DNA of 35,702 bases from Gammaproteobacteria bacterium. Its GTDB lineage: Bacteria > Pseudomonadota > Gammaproteobacteria > Pseudomonadales > Azotimanducaceae_A. Below, piece after piece: positions 1-8,141 of this stretch. Position 1 is the stretch's first letter. Every line of letters starts with the position of its first letter. The stretch covers positions 1 to 35,702 of the forward strand of contig DUAT01000139.1 in assembly GCA_012960755.1 (NCBI GenBank). The letters run 5' to 3'. The position numbers and the translations under genes were made by a program. The notes under the pieces were generated by a model that had not been told where the DNA came from, did not search any database, and was given only the letters and a program-made list of their open reading frames with translations.

Positions 1-919
1 ACCTATTTATGGATAAGCACCAGTTAATCAGGTTCTCCACCACCTCGACCTTGTTGATTTCATTAAGCATTTCGTGGCGGCCATCCGCATAGTATTCTGT
101 GGTGGTTGTCAGACCCCTTTGCTGCCATGCATCGAGCATTCGATTAATATTCGCCAGTTCGCCATGAACCGGGTCTGCGGCTCCAGAGAACAGGTAAACA
201 GGCAAGTCCAGCGGGATGTTCTGAATGCTGTTCACATCCTGGGTGGCCTTGAGTCCATCGAACATATTCATCAGTGAACCCGGAAAAGGCACGAAGCCGC
301 AGGCTTCATCGTCAATGTATTTTTGTACCTCCCCGGCATCACGACTCAGCCATTCGAAGCCGGAATACTCACCGCTTCCTGACTCAAAAGACTTGTTGGC
401 ACTGCCGAAGATCAGGTAATTGAGCAAAGCACTTTCCTTGTGGGGTCCAAGTCGCCAGTTTTCGAACCGCGACAACATTCGACTCACCCAAATCAGTATG
501 CCAGGACCGAATCCGGGCGACCCTGAAAGCACCAGTGCGTCAATGCTGTCACCAAAACGAGTGACGTATTGCTGACTCAACATGGCACCCATGCTGTGGC
601 CGAAGAGAATCAAAGGTGTATTTGGGTGATCTCTTTTGATCTGCTGAAGAATTTCATGCATATCCTCGATGATACGGTTCCAGCCATCGTCACCAAAATC
701 ACCCAGTGTCTTCGCAGTCTGGCCATGACCCCTGTGATCATTTGCCGAGACGGTATATCCAGCCTGGTTCAGTTTCCCGGCCATCCAGTCGTATCGGGCT
801 GCGTGTTCACCCATGCCGTGGGCGACATGGACAAGAGCGGCGGGACTTTCGTTAGCAGAGAGCCAGCGGTAGCAATGAACCTTGGCACCATCGCTGGCGA
901 TGTGTTTGTATGACTCCAT
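1..919 (-). CDS. alpha/beta hydrolase, monoacylglycerol lipase / lysophospholipase-like (3' end beyond window)
   Basis: Reading from ATG at 919-917 the frame stays open to base 1, about 306 codons, so only a short C-terminal tail can be missing. It was found by translating the minus strand, since no stop lies inside the window. The serine-hydrolase triad is visible: an oxyanion motif HGMGEH near residue 30, the nucleophile elbow GHSMG with Ser109, Asp249 in AADPVHGE, and His282 in GRHEMLNE. This layout is typical of the Hydrolase_4 family (lysophospholipase, monoglyceride lipase), which releases fatty acids from monoacylglycerols or lysophospholipids. No signal peptide is seen, so a cytosolic location is likely. 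The exact substrate is inference. It appears to stand alone. Confidence 0.85.
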   Translation of the reverse strand, partial: MESYKHIASDGAKVHCYRWLSANESPAALVHVAHGMGEHAARYDWMAGKLNQAGYTVSANDHRGHGQTAKTLGDFGDDGWNRIIEDMHEILQQIKRDHPNTPLILFGHSMGAMLSQQYVTRFGDSIDALVLSGSPGFGPGILIWVSRMLSRFENWRLGPHKESALLNYLIFGSANKSFESGSGEYSGFEWLSRDAGEVQKYIDDEACGFVPFPGSLMNMFDGLKATQDVNSIQNIPLDLPVYLFSGAADPVHGELANINRMLDAWQQRGLTTTTEYYADGRHEMLNEINKVEVVENLINWCLSINR

Positions 920-1059
920 TAATAACACCCCTGTTGAGATTAGAACCGGCCTTACCGAGTATGTGGCGCCATACTACTCGTTGCTAGTTGGTGTGCAGAG
1001 GCTGTCCAGCACCGTAAGGCGCGAATCTGACTGACTTGTTGTGGCTTGCGGAAGGTCCG

Positions 1060-1296
1060 TCAGCTCTCAGGAAGCGCCTCAAATTCCTGACGCTTGGACT
1101 CATACCATTTTTCCATATTTTCTGGATTCTGCATGAGCGTCTGCATTTCTTGCATGGCTTCCAAGCGTGCGGAATCCTGGGCTTGGTGCATCTCCATTCC
1201 GTGTTTCTTGCTAAGCTCAGCCATTTCCTCAAACGTGTTTGCTTGGAATTCCAAGTCACAGCCACCACCTAGCTGCTTGCACGTCATCAATTTCAT
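1060..1296 (-). CDS. DUF1059 small protein, predicted metal-binding
   Basis: A 78-residue protein starting MKLMTCKQLGGGCDLEF, the hallmark of the DUF1059 family. Cys6 and Cys13 at the N-terminus are the likely metal ligands, followed by a helix rich in Glu, Met and Lys (TFEEMAELSKKHGMEMH). The start is well supported by the Shine-Dalgarno sequence GAGGAG a few bases before ATG. The Met- and Glu-rich C-terminal third is a low-complexity helix. The molecular role of this family is unknown; small cytosolic proteins of this kind are usually monocistronic. Frames overlapping it on both strands are shadows. Confidence 0.8.
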   Translation of the reverse strand: MKLMTCKQLGGGCDLEFQANTFEEMAELSKKHGMEMHQAQDSARLEAMQEMQTLMQNPENMEKWYESKRQEFEALPES

Positions 1297-1333
1297 CTAT
1301 TTCTCCTCATATTGCTCAGCGACACATAGCACA

Positions 1334-1603
1334 TCAATAAACGGTCGCAGAGAAGCGGAGCGCCGGTATCGAAGGTAGGTGGTTGATTGATATTTTTTGG
1401 TTCTTCAGTATTACAGATATTGCCATGTTCGAGCGTACCAGTGCATAAAAGAAGCTTTGCGGCAGGTCGGCTATCACTTGCAACGGTTGCTTAGGATCGA
1501 TTTTTGCGTGCCTCGATTCGTACAACGCCGCACAGATCGCGCAAGATAACCCAACGTATAACGACCACTCAACTAGCTGAACCAACGTAAACCCAATGTT
1601 CAT
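1334..1603 (-). CDS. small hypothetical protein with one N-terminal membrane segment
   Basis: An 89-residue frame whose ATG at 1603-1601 follows a good ribosome-binding site (GAGGTGATCG then ATG). That is the main reason to believe it. Residues 5-27 form a hydrophobic segment (LVQLVEWSLYVGLSCAICAAL) that could cross the inner membrane, followed by a short basic, soluble part. I do not recognise a family. It ends just upstream of the DUF1059 gene on the same strand, with about 37 bp between, so the two may be co-transcribed. The C-terminal 20 residues look less natural, so the true product may be truncated or frameshifted. Confidence 0.4.
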   Translation of the reverse strand: MNIGFTLVQLVEWSLYVGLSCAICAALYESRHAKIDPKQPLQVIADLPQSFFYALVRSNMAISVILKNQKISINHLPSIPALRFSATVY

Positions 1604-2390
1604 CGATCACCTCGTGGAACATAACCCAGTTAAGCGACGTGGACGTTCTGGCAGAGAATTTGCGACAGCAAAGTTGATGACAGGTTGCCATGTCCGAGCG
1701 AATGAAATGAGTGCCTTCAATTGCATGTTATGTTCCTGTACTTGGCCTCAGCGTCTTCAAGCTGACTATCGTAGAATGCCTCTAAGTTGCTTGGAAGCCT
1801 AAGCAGATTATGAGCAGTAGCTTCGTTATACTACATGCCTGTGACAACACTTAATCGTAATCCAGGATAGTTCCATCTCTGATGGCGTACAGGTGAGATC
1901 ATCCTCACCAGAAGCTACGTAGCTATTGTCTTCGTCGGACCACTTAGCGCTTTCTTTCACTTCATTGAATCCTCGACAGCTCTCTTTACGGCTCGAACCT
2001 GATAGTGTTTGGCATCATTCCCCAGTTTACCAGTAATTTTGATTGTCGCAGCAACGTTCGGAAGAACAAATTATGCGATATACAGAAAACGCCGCAAAAC
2101 CAATTCCCCGGCCCAGGTTTGCAAATCGAAAGGACCCAGCAACAGCATGATGGTCCGACGGGTCCTGGCCCGGGTTTCTGAAATACTTCACCTGGTTGAT
2201 TCAAGTGACTGGTTGAAGATGGGCCAGCGAGTAAAATACGTAATCCAATATAACTGTCCCAGAACATCCACTTGGGATGCGGGAAAACGTTCTACGTCAA
2301 CACCCTGAACTCATAGCCTGGTGAATCGTTGGCATGGAGGGTGTCGGTGTTCGTATTAAGAGCGAAGATGCGGTCCAGGAGTAAAACTCG
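1604..2390. other. 787-bp stretch without an intact gene; probable decayed coding sequence
   Basis: No convincing complete gene is present. On the minus strand several coding-like pieces appear in different frames, separated by stops. One covers roughly 2070-1957 (ATIKITGKLGNDAKHYQV, ending at TGA). One in the next frame covers roughly 1963-1834 (SDEDNSYVASGEDDLTC, ending at TAA). One covers roughly 1828-1715 (LPSNLEAFYDSQLEDAEA, ending at TGA). Their composition resembles soluble protein rather than random frames, which suggests a gene or two in decay. I do not recognise a family. No terminator, repeat or RNA gene was identified. Confidence 0.35.
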
Positions 2391-3194
2391 TCAAGGCTGT
2401 CCTGTCTCGAGCAAACGGTCTATCGCCAGGGCCACGCCATGATCCATATTGGATGCGGTTACCGTGGTCGCTGCCGACTTAACCAAATCGCTAGCCTGTG
2501 CCATCGCGACGGATGCGCCGGATACCTTGAACATCTCGATATCGTTCTCTGCATCGCCGAAGGTCACCACATCCATGGGGTCAATACCGAGAAATTCACA
2601 ACTGGCTAACAACGCTTTGCCTTTATTCGCTTCATTTGCCGTGATAGTGATAATGATCTTTCCGTTGGGACCAATCGAATCGTAGATATTTACCCTGGAA
2701 GCATATTGTGGGAACAACTCGTTTTTGATCTCTTTCACAATAGCCGAACCCTGAATCGCAGCTATACGAGGTTGCTTGTGATCGGTTACGCTGAGCTCTG
2801 GCACCCAGGTAATTTCGTTAGGTAACAAGGCGGGGTCCGGTTTCCCATCGAGCTTAATCAGAACATCATTTTCAGTAGTGATAGTCGCGACACAACGTCG
2901 ATCGTTACACAGAGCATAGAGCTCAGACACGAAATCAGGCGGCAATCTATGATCAAAAATATCCCTGTTTTCGGTTGGAACAAAAACCTGGGCGCCACTA
3001 CAGGCAATAATCGGATTGCTGATGCCGATTTGCCGGGCGACACCTTCAGCCATTTGCCGCCATCGTGCCGTGGCAATAATGATCTCGAACCCCGCATCGT
3101 TGGCTCTTCTGACAGCGTCACGGTTCTCGACAGAGAGTTCTTCTCCAATCAACAATGTGCCATCTAAATCTATAGCCAGGGCGTTAAATGTCAT
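2391..3194 (-). CDS. Cof-type HAD-IIB family phosphatase
   Basis: A 267-residue member of the haloacid dehalogenase superfamily, subfamily IIB (Cof/YbiV type). These enzymes hydrolyse small phosphorylated metabolites in the cytosol using an Asp nucleophile and Mg2+. Motif I is the N-terminal IDLDGTLL (nucleophile Asp9, acid/base Asp11). Motif II is the Thr in IIATARWR, and motif III/IV is the C-terminal FGDAENDIEMF that binds Mg2+. The inserted C2-type cap occupies the middle of the protein, and the length is normal. It is transcribed divergently from the amidohydrolase at 3290, with an AT-rich 95-bp gap between. The substrate cannot be told from sequence. Confidence 0.9.
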   Translation of the reverse strand: MTFNALAIDLDGTLLIGEELSVENRDAVRRANDAGFEIIIATARWRQMAEGVARQIGISNPIIACSGAQVFVPTENRDIFDHRLPPDFVSELYALCNDRRCVATITTENDVLIKLDGKPDPALLPNEITWVPELSVTDHKQPRIAAIQGSAIVKEIKNELFPQYASRVNIYDSIGPNGKIIITITANEANKGKALLASCEFLGIDPMDVVTFGDAENDIEMFKVSGASVAMAQASDLVKSAATTVTASNMDHGVALAIDRLLETGQP

Positions 3195-3203
3195 CAGGGC
3201 GAT

Positions 3204-3232
3204 TTGTTAATTAAATAGTTGATTATTATTAT
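3204..3232 (+). promoter_or_regulatory. candidate sigma70 promoter for the amidohydrolase-lut run
   Basis: In the AT-rich gap between the divergent genes, TTGTTA (3204-3209) and TATTAT (3227-3232) are separated by 17 bp. Each hexamer matches the sigma70 consensus reasonably, and they lie about 58 bp before the ATG at 3290. This is a pattern match only; no start site is known. Confidence 0.35.
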
Positions 3233-3289
3233 GGATATTTCAAGGTAACGCTAGCATGATCAGGCTTCATTTGACCATGGGAACAATAA

Positions 3290-4309
3290 ATGGACCAACA
3301 AACGTGGCTGGCACAAATAACAGAAGAAGTACTCGAACCGGAGCTACCGATCTGTGATCCACACCATCACCTTTGGGATCATCCGGCAAGTCGCTATCTT
3401 CTGGATGAAATTCTGTCTGATACTCGAGACGGTGACGGCGAGCATCACAACATCGTCAGTACTGTTTTTGTAGAATGTTCATCAATGTACCGCTCATCGG
3501 GTTCTGCAGCATTGCAGCCCGTGGGAGAGACCGAATTTGTCCAGGGAATCGCCGCCATGAGCAGTAGCGGCGGTTATGGCAATACTCGAATCGCACAAGG
3601 CATCGTCAGTTTCGCCGACCTGACACTGGGAGCAGACGTGAGAGGGCCCCTCGAGGCGCACCTTCAGGCAAGCCAGAACCGGTTTAAAGGAATTCGACAT
3701 GCGGCAGGATGGCATGAGAGTGACGCGATCAGAAATTCACATACCAATCCTCCGGCCCAACTGATGAGAAATGACCGGTTTTTGGAAGGCTTCGCAGTAC
3801 TCGACAGCATGGGGCTTAGCTTCGACGCCTGGTTTTATCATTACCAGCTACCGGAATTCGTTGAACTGGCGCGTGCTTTCCCCGGTACTACCATTGTCCT
3901 CGATCACTTTGGTGGCCCCCTCGGCCTTGGGCCTTATCTGGGTAAGTTTGATGAGGTCTATTCGCAGTGGAGCGAGAATATAGCACCCTTGAAAGACCTT
4001 GATAATGTTGTTTTCAAATTGGGTGGCATTAATATGAAAGTTAACGGATATGACTGGCACAAACGTGATTTACCACCGACTTCAGATGAGCTGGTCGAAA
4101 GAACGGCCCGATACTATGAGTTTTGTATTGATACATTCGGTGCTTCACGTTGCATGTTTGAAAGCAATTTCCCGGTTGACAAGGATTCCTGTTCTTATCA
4201 TGTTCTGTGGAATGCTTTCAAGAAGATGAGTCAGTCCTACAGTCAACAGGATCGGGCAGAACTGTTCCATAACACAGCAAGCAGAGCCTATCGGTTATCG
4301 GAGTCATAG
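3290..4309 (+). CDS. amidohydrolase family protein (TIM-barrel metal-dependent hydrolase)
   Basis: A 339-residue amidohydrolase-2 family protein. The N-terminal metal motif PHHHLWD (near residues 23-30) is diagnostic. Further family signatures are KGIRHAAGWHES in the middle, VLDHFGG (strand-end His) and MFESNFPVDK near the C-terminus, which supplies the usual acidic residue. Relatives include 2-pyrone-4,6-dicarboxylate lactonase and L-fuconolactonase-type lactonases, so hydrolysis of a lactone or a C-C or C-N bond in a small organic acid is likely but unproven. A GGGAAC ribosome-binding site precedes the ATG. Its stop overlaps the next GTG start (TAGTG), so it heads a translationally coupled run with the GFA, Rieske and lut genes. 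Confidence 0.85.
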   Translation: MDQQTWLAQITEEVLEPELPICDPHHHLWDHPASRYLLDEILSDTRDGDGEHHNIVSTVFVECSSMYRSSGSAALQPVGETEFVQGIAAMSSSGGYGNTRIAQGIVSFADLTLGADVRGPLEAHLQASQNRFKGIRHAAGWHESDAIRNSHTNPPAQLMRNDRFLEGFAVLDSMGLSFDAWFYHYQLPEFVELARAFPGTTIVLDHFGGPLGLGPYLGKFDEVYSQWSENIAPLKDLDNVVFKLGGINMKVNGYDWHKRDLPPTSDELVERTARYYEFCIDTFGASRCMFESNFPVDKDSCSYHVLWNAFKKMSQSYSQQDRAELFHNTASRAYRLSES

Positions 4310-4695
4310 TGTCTACAATCAGCGGTCATTGTTTGTGCGGCGATGTGAAGTTTTCGACCGAAGCGGAGCATTTGTGGTGTGGCCACTGTCATTGCACCAT
4401 GTGCCAGTTGGGTCATGGTGCGGCGTTTGTTACCTGGGCTAGTTACCCGGACAACGCGGTCATCTTGAAAGATAGCAAACTTGTCTGGTATCAATCATCG
4501 AAAAAGGGAGAGCGGGGTTTTTGTAGCCAGTGTGGGACCACGTTGTTTTTTCGAAGTACGAAATGGCCGGGCGAATTGCATATTGCCACGAGCCTGATCC
4601 AGGGTAAGACTAACCCGCAACCCACTGGTCATGCGCACTATGACACGCATTTCAGCTGGGTAACGAAACTTAACGACCTGCCGGTGGACGAGTAA
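4309..4695 (+). CDS. GFA / CENP-V family zinc protein
   Basis: A 128-residue protein of the glutathione-dependent formaldehyde-activating enzyme (Gfa) fold. Zinc ligands are seen as Cys8-x-Cys10, Cys24, Cys27-x-Cys29-x2-Cys32 and the later FCSQCG pair. The family was first described as binding S-hydroxymethylglutathione, but most members have unknown activity. The GTG start shares its first base with the preceding TAG stop, so translation is coupled to the amidohydrolase. The short gap to the Rieske gene (8 bp) supports one operon. The role with the neighbours is unknown; handling of a thiol-bound carbonyl is only a guess. Confidence 0.82.
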   Translation: MSTISGHCLCGDVKFSTEAEHLWCGHCHCTMCQLGHGAAFVTWASYPDNAVILKDSKLVWYQSSKKGERGFCSQCGTTLFFRSTKWPGELHIATSLIQGKTNPQPTGHAHYDTHFSWVTKLNDLPVDE

Positions 4696-4703
4696 AATTC
4701 CCC

Positions 4704-5225
4704 ATGGACCGGCGGCGATTACTCACTCGAATAGTCCAGGGTTTTTCTGTTACCGGGCTGGCGTTTTTTACCTATCCGTTCCTTAAAGCATGGATTCCGA
4801 GTTTCGACCAGGATCTGAGTCTCGAAGTACCGCTGGGGGATCTGGCCCCCGGACAGTCAAAACTGGTTCACTGGCTCGGTCGTAATCTGTACATCGTCAG
4901 AAGAAAACCTGAAACCATTGCCGCACTGACAGTCCCGTCACGGAATTTAAAAGATCCTGATTCCAAAATTTCACAGCAACCGGATTTTGCCAACAATGTC
5001 TTTCGGTCCCTGCGGCCGGAATTTTTCGTTACCTTTAGTAACTGCACCCACCTGGGTTGTGAGGTGGTCCCTGAAGATGGGTCATTCAAGTGTCCCTGTC
5101 ACGAAAGTGACTATGATCCAGCGGGCCGGGTTGTTGAAGGCGCAGCGGCGCCGACGAATCTTGAAATTCCTTCTTATCGGTTCGTCTCCCGCAAGCTGAT
5201 TCTTCTTGAGCAGTTGGATACCTGA
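4704..5225 (+). CDS. Rieske [2Fe-2S] protein, ubiquinol-cytochrome c reductase (PetA) type, without petBC
   Basis: A 173-residue membrane-anchored Rieske protein. An RRR-containing N-terminus and a hydrophobic stretch (about residues 10-32, VQGFSVTGLAFFTYPFL) give a single membrane anchor, probably Tat-exported as in bc1 Rieske subunits. Cluster ligands are Cys114 and His116 in CTHLGC and Cys130 and His133 in CPCHES; Cys119 and Cys132 form the usual disulfide. Ser135 and Tyr137, which raise the midpoint potential in bc1 proteins, are kept. The LKDPDS...QQP segment is also PetA-like. No cytochrome b or c1 gene is nearby; lutA starts directly after the stop. It is probably a high-potential electron carrier working with the Lut proteins, which is inference. 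Confidence 0.88.
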   Translation: MDRRRLLTRIVQGFSVTGLAFFTYPFLKAWIPSFDQDLSLEVPLGDLAPGQSKLVHWLGRNLYIVRRKPETIAALTVPSRNLKDPDSKISQQPDFANNVFRSLRPEFFVTFSNCTHLGCEVVPEDGSFKCPCHESDYDPAGRVVEGAAAPTNLEIPSYRFVSRKLILLEQLDT

Positions 5226-5226
5226 A

Positions 5227-6015
5227 ATGAAAACTGAACCACAACAGCAGACCCGGCAAAAGCAGGTCGCGCTGTTTGTTACCTGCCTTATCGATAATCT
5301 GAGACCCAGTATTGGATTGAGTGTGGTGAAGCTGTTGGAACGATGTGGGTATGAAGTTATCGTTCCCCCGGTGCAAACCTGTTGTGGCCAGCCGAATTAC
5401 AACAGCGGTGACAAGAAAAACGCCCAGCGCACCGCCCGGGTTGTTGTTGACGCGTTCATGGATTTTGAATACGTCATCATTCCGAGCGGATCATGCGGTG
5501 GCATGATCAAGTATCACTACCCGGATCTCCTCTCAGATGACGCCAACTACAGCCTAAAGGCGCGACAGCTCGCCGCCAGAGTCTATGAATTATCCAGCTT
5601 TCTGGTGGATATTGCCGATTATCATCCCGGCAACCACGCAGAAACACTCCAGCATTCTGGTAGAACGGTGACCTACCATGACGCCTGTGCTGGTTTACGT
5701 GAATTGGGAATCAAACAACAACCCCGCGAGTTGCTCGTTGACGCTGGACTCAGCATTATTGAAATGTCGGACCCCGAGGTCTGTTGTGGCTTTGGTGGTA
5801 CTTTTTGCATCAAGTATCCGGATGTATCAGATGCCATGGTTAACAAAAAAATACTCGACGCCATGGATACCGGGGCAGATGCCATTGTTACCGGTGACCT
5901 TGGATGCCTGATGAATATGCAAGGCAAGTTGCATCGGCAGGGAGTTGACCTGCCGGTGCTACACTTTGCCGAGTTGCTTGCGGCAGATGTTGTCTCAAAC
6001 CAGGATACAGCCTGA
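5227..6015 (+). CDS. lutA: LutA-type (Fe-S)-binding protein, L-lactate utilisation
   Basis: A CCG-domain protein of the LutA/YkgE/GlpC-C-terminal type. Two cysteine-rich repeats are present, one near QTCCGQPNYNSGD and one at EVCCGFGGTFCIKYP, plus SGSCGGM and the conserved HDAC motif. In Bacillus subtilis LutABC oxidises L-lactate to pyruvate, with LutA as an iron-sulfur subunit. The ATG at 5227 lies one base after the Rieske stop and is preferred; an in-frame TTG at 5206 is the only upstream alternative. The stop overlaps the lutB start (TGATG). Gene order A-B-C is preserved. Confidence 0.9.
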   Translation: MKTEPQQQTRQKQVALFVTCLIDNLRPSIGLSVVKLLERCGYEVIVPPVQTCCGQPNYNSGDKKNAQRTARVVVDAFMDFEYVIIPSGSCGGMIKYHYPDLLSDDANYSLKARQLAARVYELSSFLVDIADYHPGNHAETLQHSGRTVTYHDACAGLRELGIKQQPRELLVDAGLSIIEMSDPEVCCGFGGTFCIKYPDVSDAMVNKKILDAMDTGADAIVTGDLGCLMNMQGKLHRQGVDLPVLHFAELLAADVVSNQDTA

Positions 6016-7460
6016 TGGACGTGTCCAGCGAAAACTTTATCCCCCTGGCGAAAGTCGCTCTTGATAATCAGGATCTTCAAAACACGCTGGGATTGTTGGG
6101 TAAGGGTTTGGGAGGTCGTCGGGCAGAAGCAGCGACAGCCTTGCCGGAGTTTGAGCAACTACGGGACGAAGCCCGGGATATCAAGAATCACACCCTTGCC
6201 CATCTGGATCTTTACCTGGAAAAGTTTGAACAACAGGTGATGGCCAGGGGAGGTACCGTTCATTGGGCATCCACCGATGATGAAGCGCGCCAGATGGTAC
6301 TGGATATTTGCCAGCAGAATAACGCCAGGCATGTGACAAAGAGCAAATCCATGGTGACAGAGGAATTGGACCTGGTCCCTTTTCTTGAGGACAACGGCCT
6401 GGAGACGGTGGAGACTGACCTGGGTGAGTACATTATTCAACTTCGGCACGAGCGGCCAAGTCATATTGTCGCCCCTGCGGTTCACCTCACAAAAGCGGAT
6501 GTCTCAGACACGTTTTTCGAACACCATCGTAAATTGGGTTTCAATGAAAAACTTGAGGCACGGGCAGATCTTGTGGGCGAAGCGAGAAACGTCTTGCGGA
6601 GCAAATTCCTCCAGGCTGATGTCGGGATCTCCGGTGCCAACTTCCTGGTGGCAGAAACGGGGTCGATTGTGCTCGTGACTAACGAGGGCAATGCTGAACT
6701 CACCACATCGCTTGTCGACACGCATATCGTGGTCACCGGTATCGAGAAGGTGGTACCAACGATGGAAGATGTCTCAACATTCGTTCGCGTACTCGCAAGG
6801 TCTGCCATCGGAATGGAAATCTCAACCTATACCTCCTTTGTTACCGGTCCCCGGCGAGAAGGGGATATGGACGGGCCGAAGAACTTCCACGTCGTTCTGG
6901 TCGACAACGGACGGAGCAATATGCTGGGCACACAATTTCAGGATATGTTGCGATGTATTCGTTGTTCAGCGTGTTTACATCACTGCCCGGTCTATCTCTC
7001 GGTAGGTGGTCACGCCTACGGCTCGGTTTACAATGGCCCCATGGGCGCGGTTCTCACTCCCCAGCTGGCGACTTTGAACAAAGCTGCGCACCTGCCTAAT
7101 GCCTCAACATTTTGCGGCCGTTGCGAGGAAGTCTGCCCGGTTCGAATTCCATTACCTAAATTAATGAGGTTCTGGCGTAACCGGGAAATGGAAACAAAGA
7201 CCCCTAGCGCTGCAAACGATAAAACGATGCGATGGGGTTTGGCGTTCTGGGCCTGGATGAACCGAAATCCCGCAGCTCATCGGGTCATCACTGCTATTGT
7301 TGTTGCAGTCTTGTCCCGGTTTGGTTCAGCCGGGTTTATTCGCCAACTCCCCGGCGTCGCTGGCAACTGGACGAAATATCGCGATCTGCATCAACCCGAA
7401 GGTAAAACATTTATGCAGCTGTACAGGGCAACTATGACACAACGAAAAACAGGTGATTGA
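6015..7460 (+). CDS. lutB: LutB-type iron-sulfur protein (LUD + 4Fe-4S), L-lactate utilisation
   Basis: A 481-residue protein with an N-terminal LUD domain (about residues 60-300, with the ETGSIVLVTNEGN signature) and a ferredoxin-like part. The first 4Fe-4S motif is Cys314, Cys317, Cys320 and Cys324-Pro; the second is Cys367, Cys370 and Cys374-Pro. The length matches LutB/YkgF. The C-terminal 100 residues carry a mildly hydrophobic helix (AHRVITAIVVAVLSRFG) that may contact the membrane. Its start overlaps lutA by one base, and it is followed at once by lutC, so stoichiometric production of the complex is expected. Confidence 0.92.
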   Translation: MDVSSENFIPLAKVALDNQDLQNTLGLLGKGLGGRRAEAATALPEFEQLRDEARDIKNHTLAHLDLYLEKFEQQVMARGGTVHWASTDDEARQMVLDICQQNNARHVTKSKSMVTEELDLVPFLEDNGLETVETDLGEYIIQLRHERPSHIVAPAVHLTKADVSDTFFEHHRKLGFNEKLEARADLVGEARNVLRSKFLQADVGISGANFLVAETGSIVLVTNEGNAELTTSLVDTHIVVTGIEKVVPTMEDVSTFVRVLARSAIGMEISTYTSFVTGPRREGDMDGPKNFHVVLVDNGRSNMLGTQFQDMLRCIRCSACLHHCPVYLSVGGHAYGSVYNGPMGAVLTPQLATLNKAAHLPNASTFCGRCEEVCPVRIPLPKLMRFWRNREMETKTPSAANDKTMRWGLAFWAWMNRNPAAHRVITAIVVAVLSRFGSAGFIRQLPGVAGNWTKYRDLHQPEGKTFMQLYRATMTQRKTGD

Positions 7461-7462
7461 AG

Positions 7463-8122
7463 ATGCCGAGAGAGCAATTACTCAATAAACTTCGCCACCA
7501 ATTACATGTCGATGCCGACGACAAGGCCCGCTTACAATCGGTCAATGCGCGCATCAGCCAACATCCGAACAATACGATCCCGGCGAGAGCCCAGCAGCCT
7601 CACAGCATGCTGGTCGACCTGTGTGTAAGACAAATCACCATAGTTCACGGCACGGTGGCACGTATAGACCATCTTAGGTCCGTGCCTCATGCAATCGCTG
7701 AATTTCTTGAGCAGCAAGATGTGGAAATTTGCTTGAGCCCGGCAGTCAGTGACCTCGGATTGTCATTTGAGCAGGAACCGGGACTGAAATTGGTGGATTG
7801 GTCTCCAAAAACCAGCCTTGCCGTTAGCGTGACCACTTGCTTTGGTGCCGTGGCCGAGACCGGCAGCCTGGTCATCTGTTCCTCGGCCCAAAACCCGTTA
7901 AGCCAGAGTTTCCTGGCAGATCAACACATTGTTCTGTTGAGATCAGCGGATGTTGTCGGTTCTTATGAAGACATCTGGCAGAAGGTTCGTACCCTTGGCG
8001 GCATGCCCAGGGATATGACCCTGGTTTCAGGCCCATCCTGTACCGGAGACATTGAAATGATTCTGGAGTACGGCGCTCATGGTCCGAAAGCACTCCACGT
8101 TATAATTATTGCTGAGACCTAA
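7463..8122 (+). CDS. lutC: LutC-type LUD domain protein, L-lactate utilisation
   Basis: A 219-residue protein with a single LUD domain, recognisable from FGAVAETGSLVICSS and the C-terminal GPSCTGDIEMILEYGAHGP. LutC is the third part of the LutABC lactate oxidation complex. ATG at 7463, with AGG ten bases upstream, is chosen; a TTG at 7457 overlapping the lutB stop is possible. No lactate permease (LutP) or GntR-type LutR regulator is found in the window, so control and uptake must lie elsewhere. Confidence 0.9.
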   Translation: MPREQLLNKLRHQLHVDADDKARLQSVNARISQHPNNTIPARAQQPHSMLVDLCVRQITIVHGTVARIDHLRSVPHAIAEFLEQQDVEICLSPAVSDLGLSFEQEPGLKLVDWSPKTSLAVSVTTCFGAVAETGSLVICSSAQNPLSQSFLADQHIVLLRSADVVGSYEDIWQKVRTLGGMPRDMTLVSGPSCTGDIEMILEYGAHGPKALHVIIIAET

Positions 8123-8141
8123 CCCCGGAAAGGATCAGAAT

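Noticed and set aside
1596..1802. Plus-strand 68-codon frame and an integron attC-like look (GTTAAGC near 1630, GTTATGT near 1727)
   Set aside because: The protein composition is unnatural, no matching inverse core site or paired stems are found, and no integrase or cassette genes are near.
1986..2308. Overlapping frames on both strands (93 and 99 codons)
   Set aside because: Neither translation resembles a protein; Cys/Pro/Trp-rich and Ser/Arg-rich compositions are typical of shadow frames, and no ribosome-binding site precedes them.
6000..6020. Genetic code in which TGA means Trp, to explain both interrupted genes
   Set aside because: Many genes here end with TGA directly before the next start (for example lutA, lutB, hydroxyacid dehydrogenase), and reading through lutA gives implausible protein.
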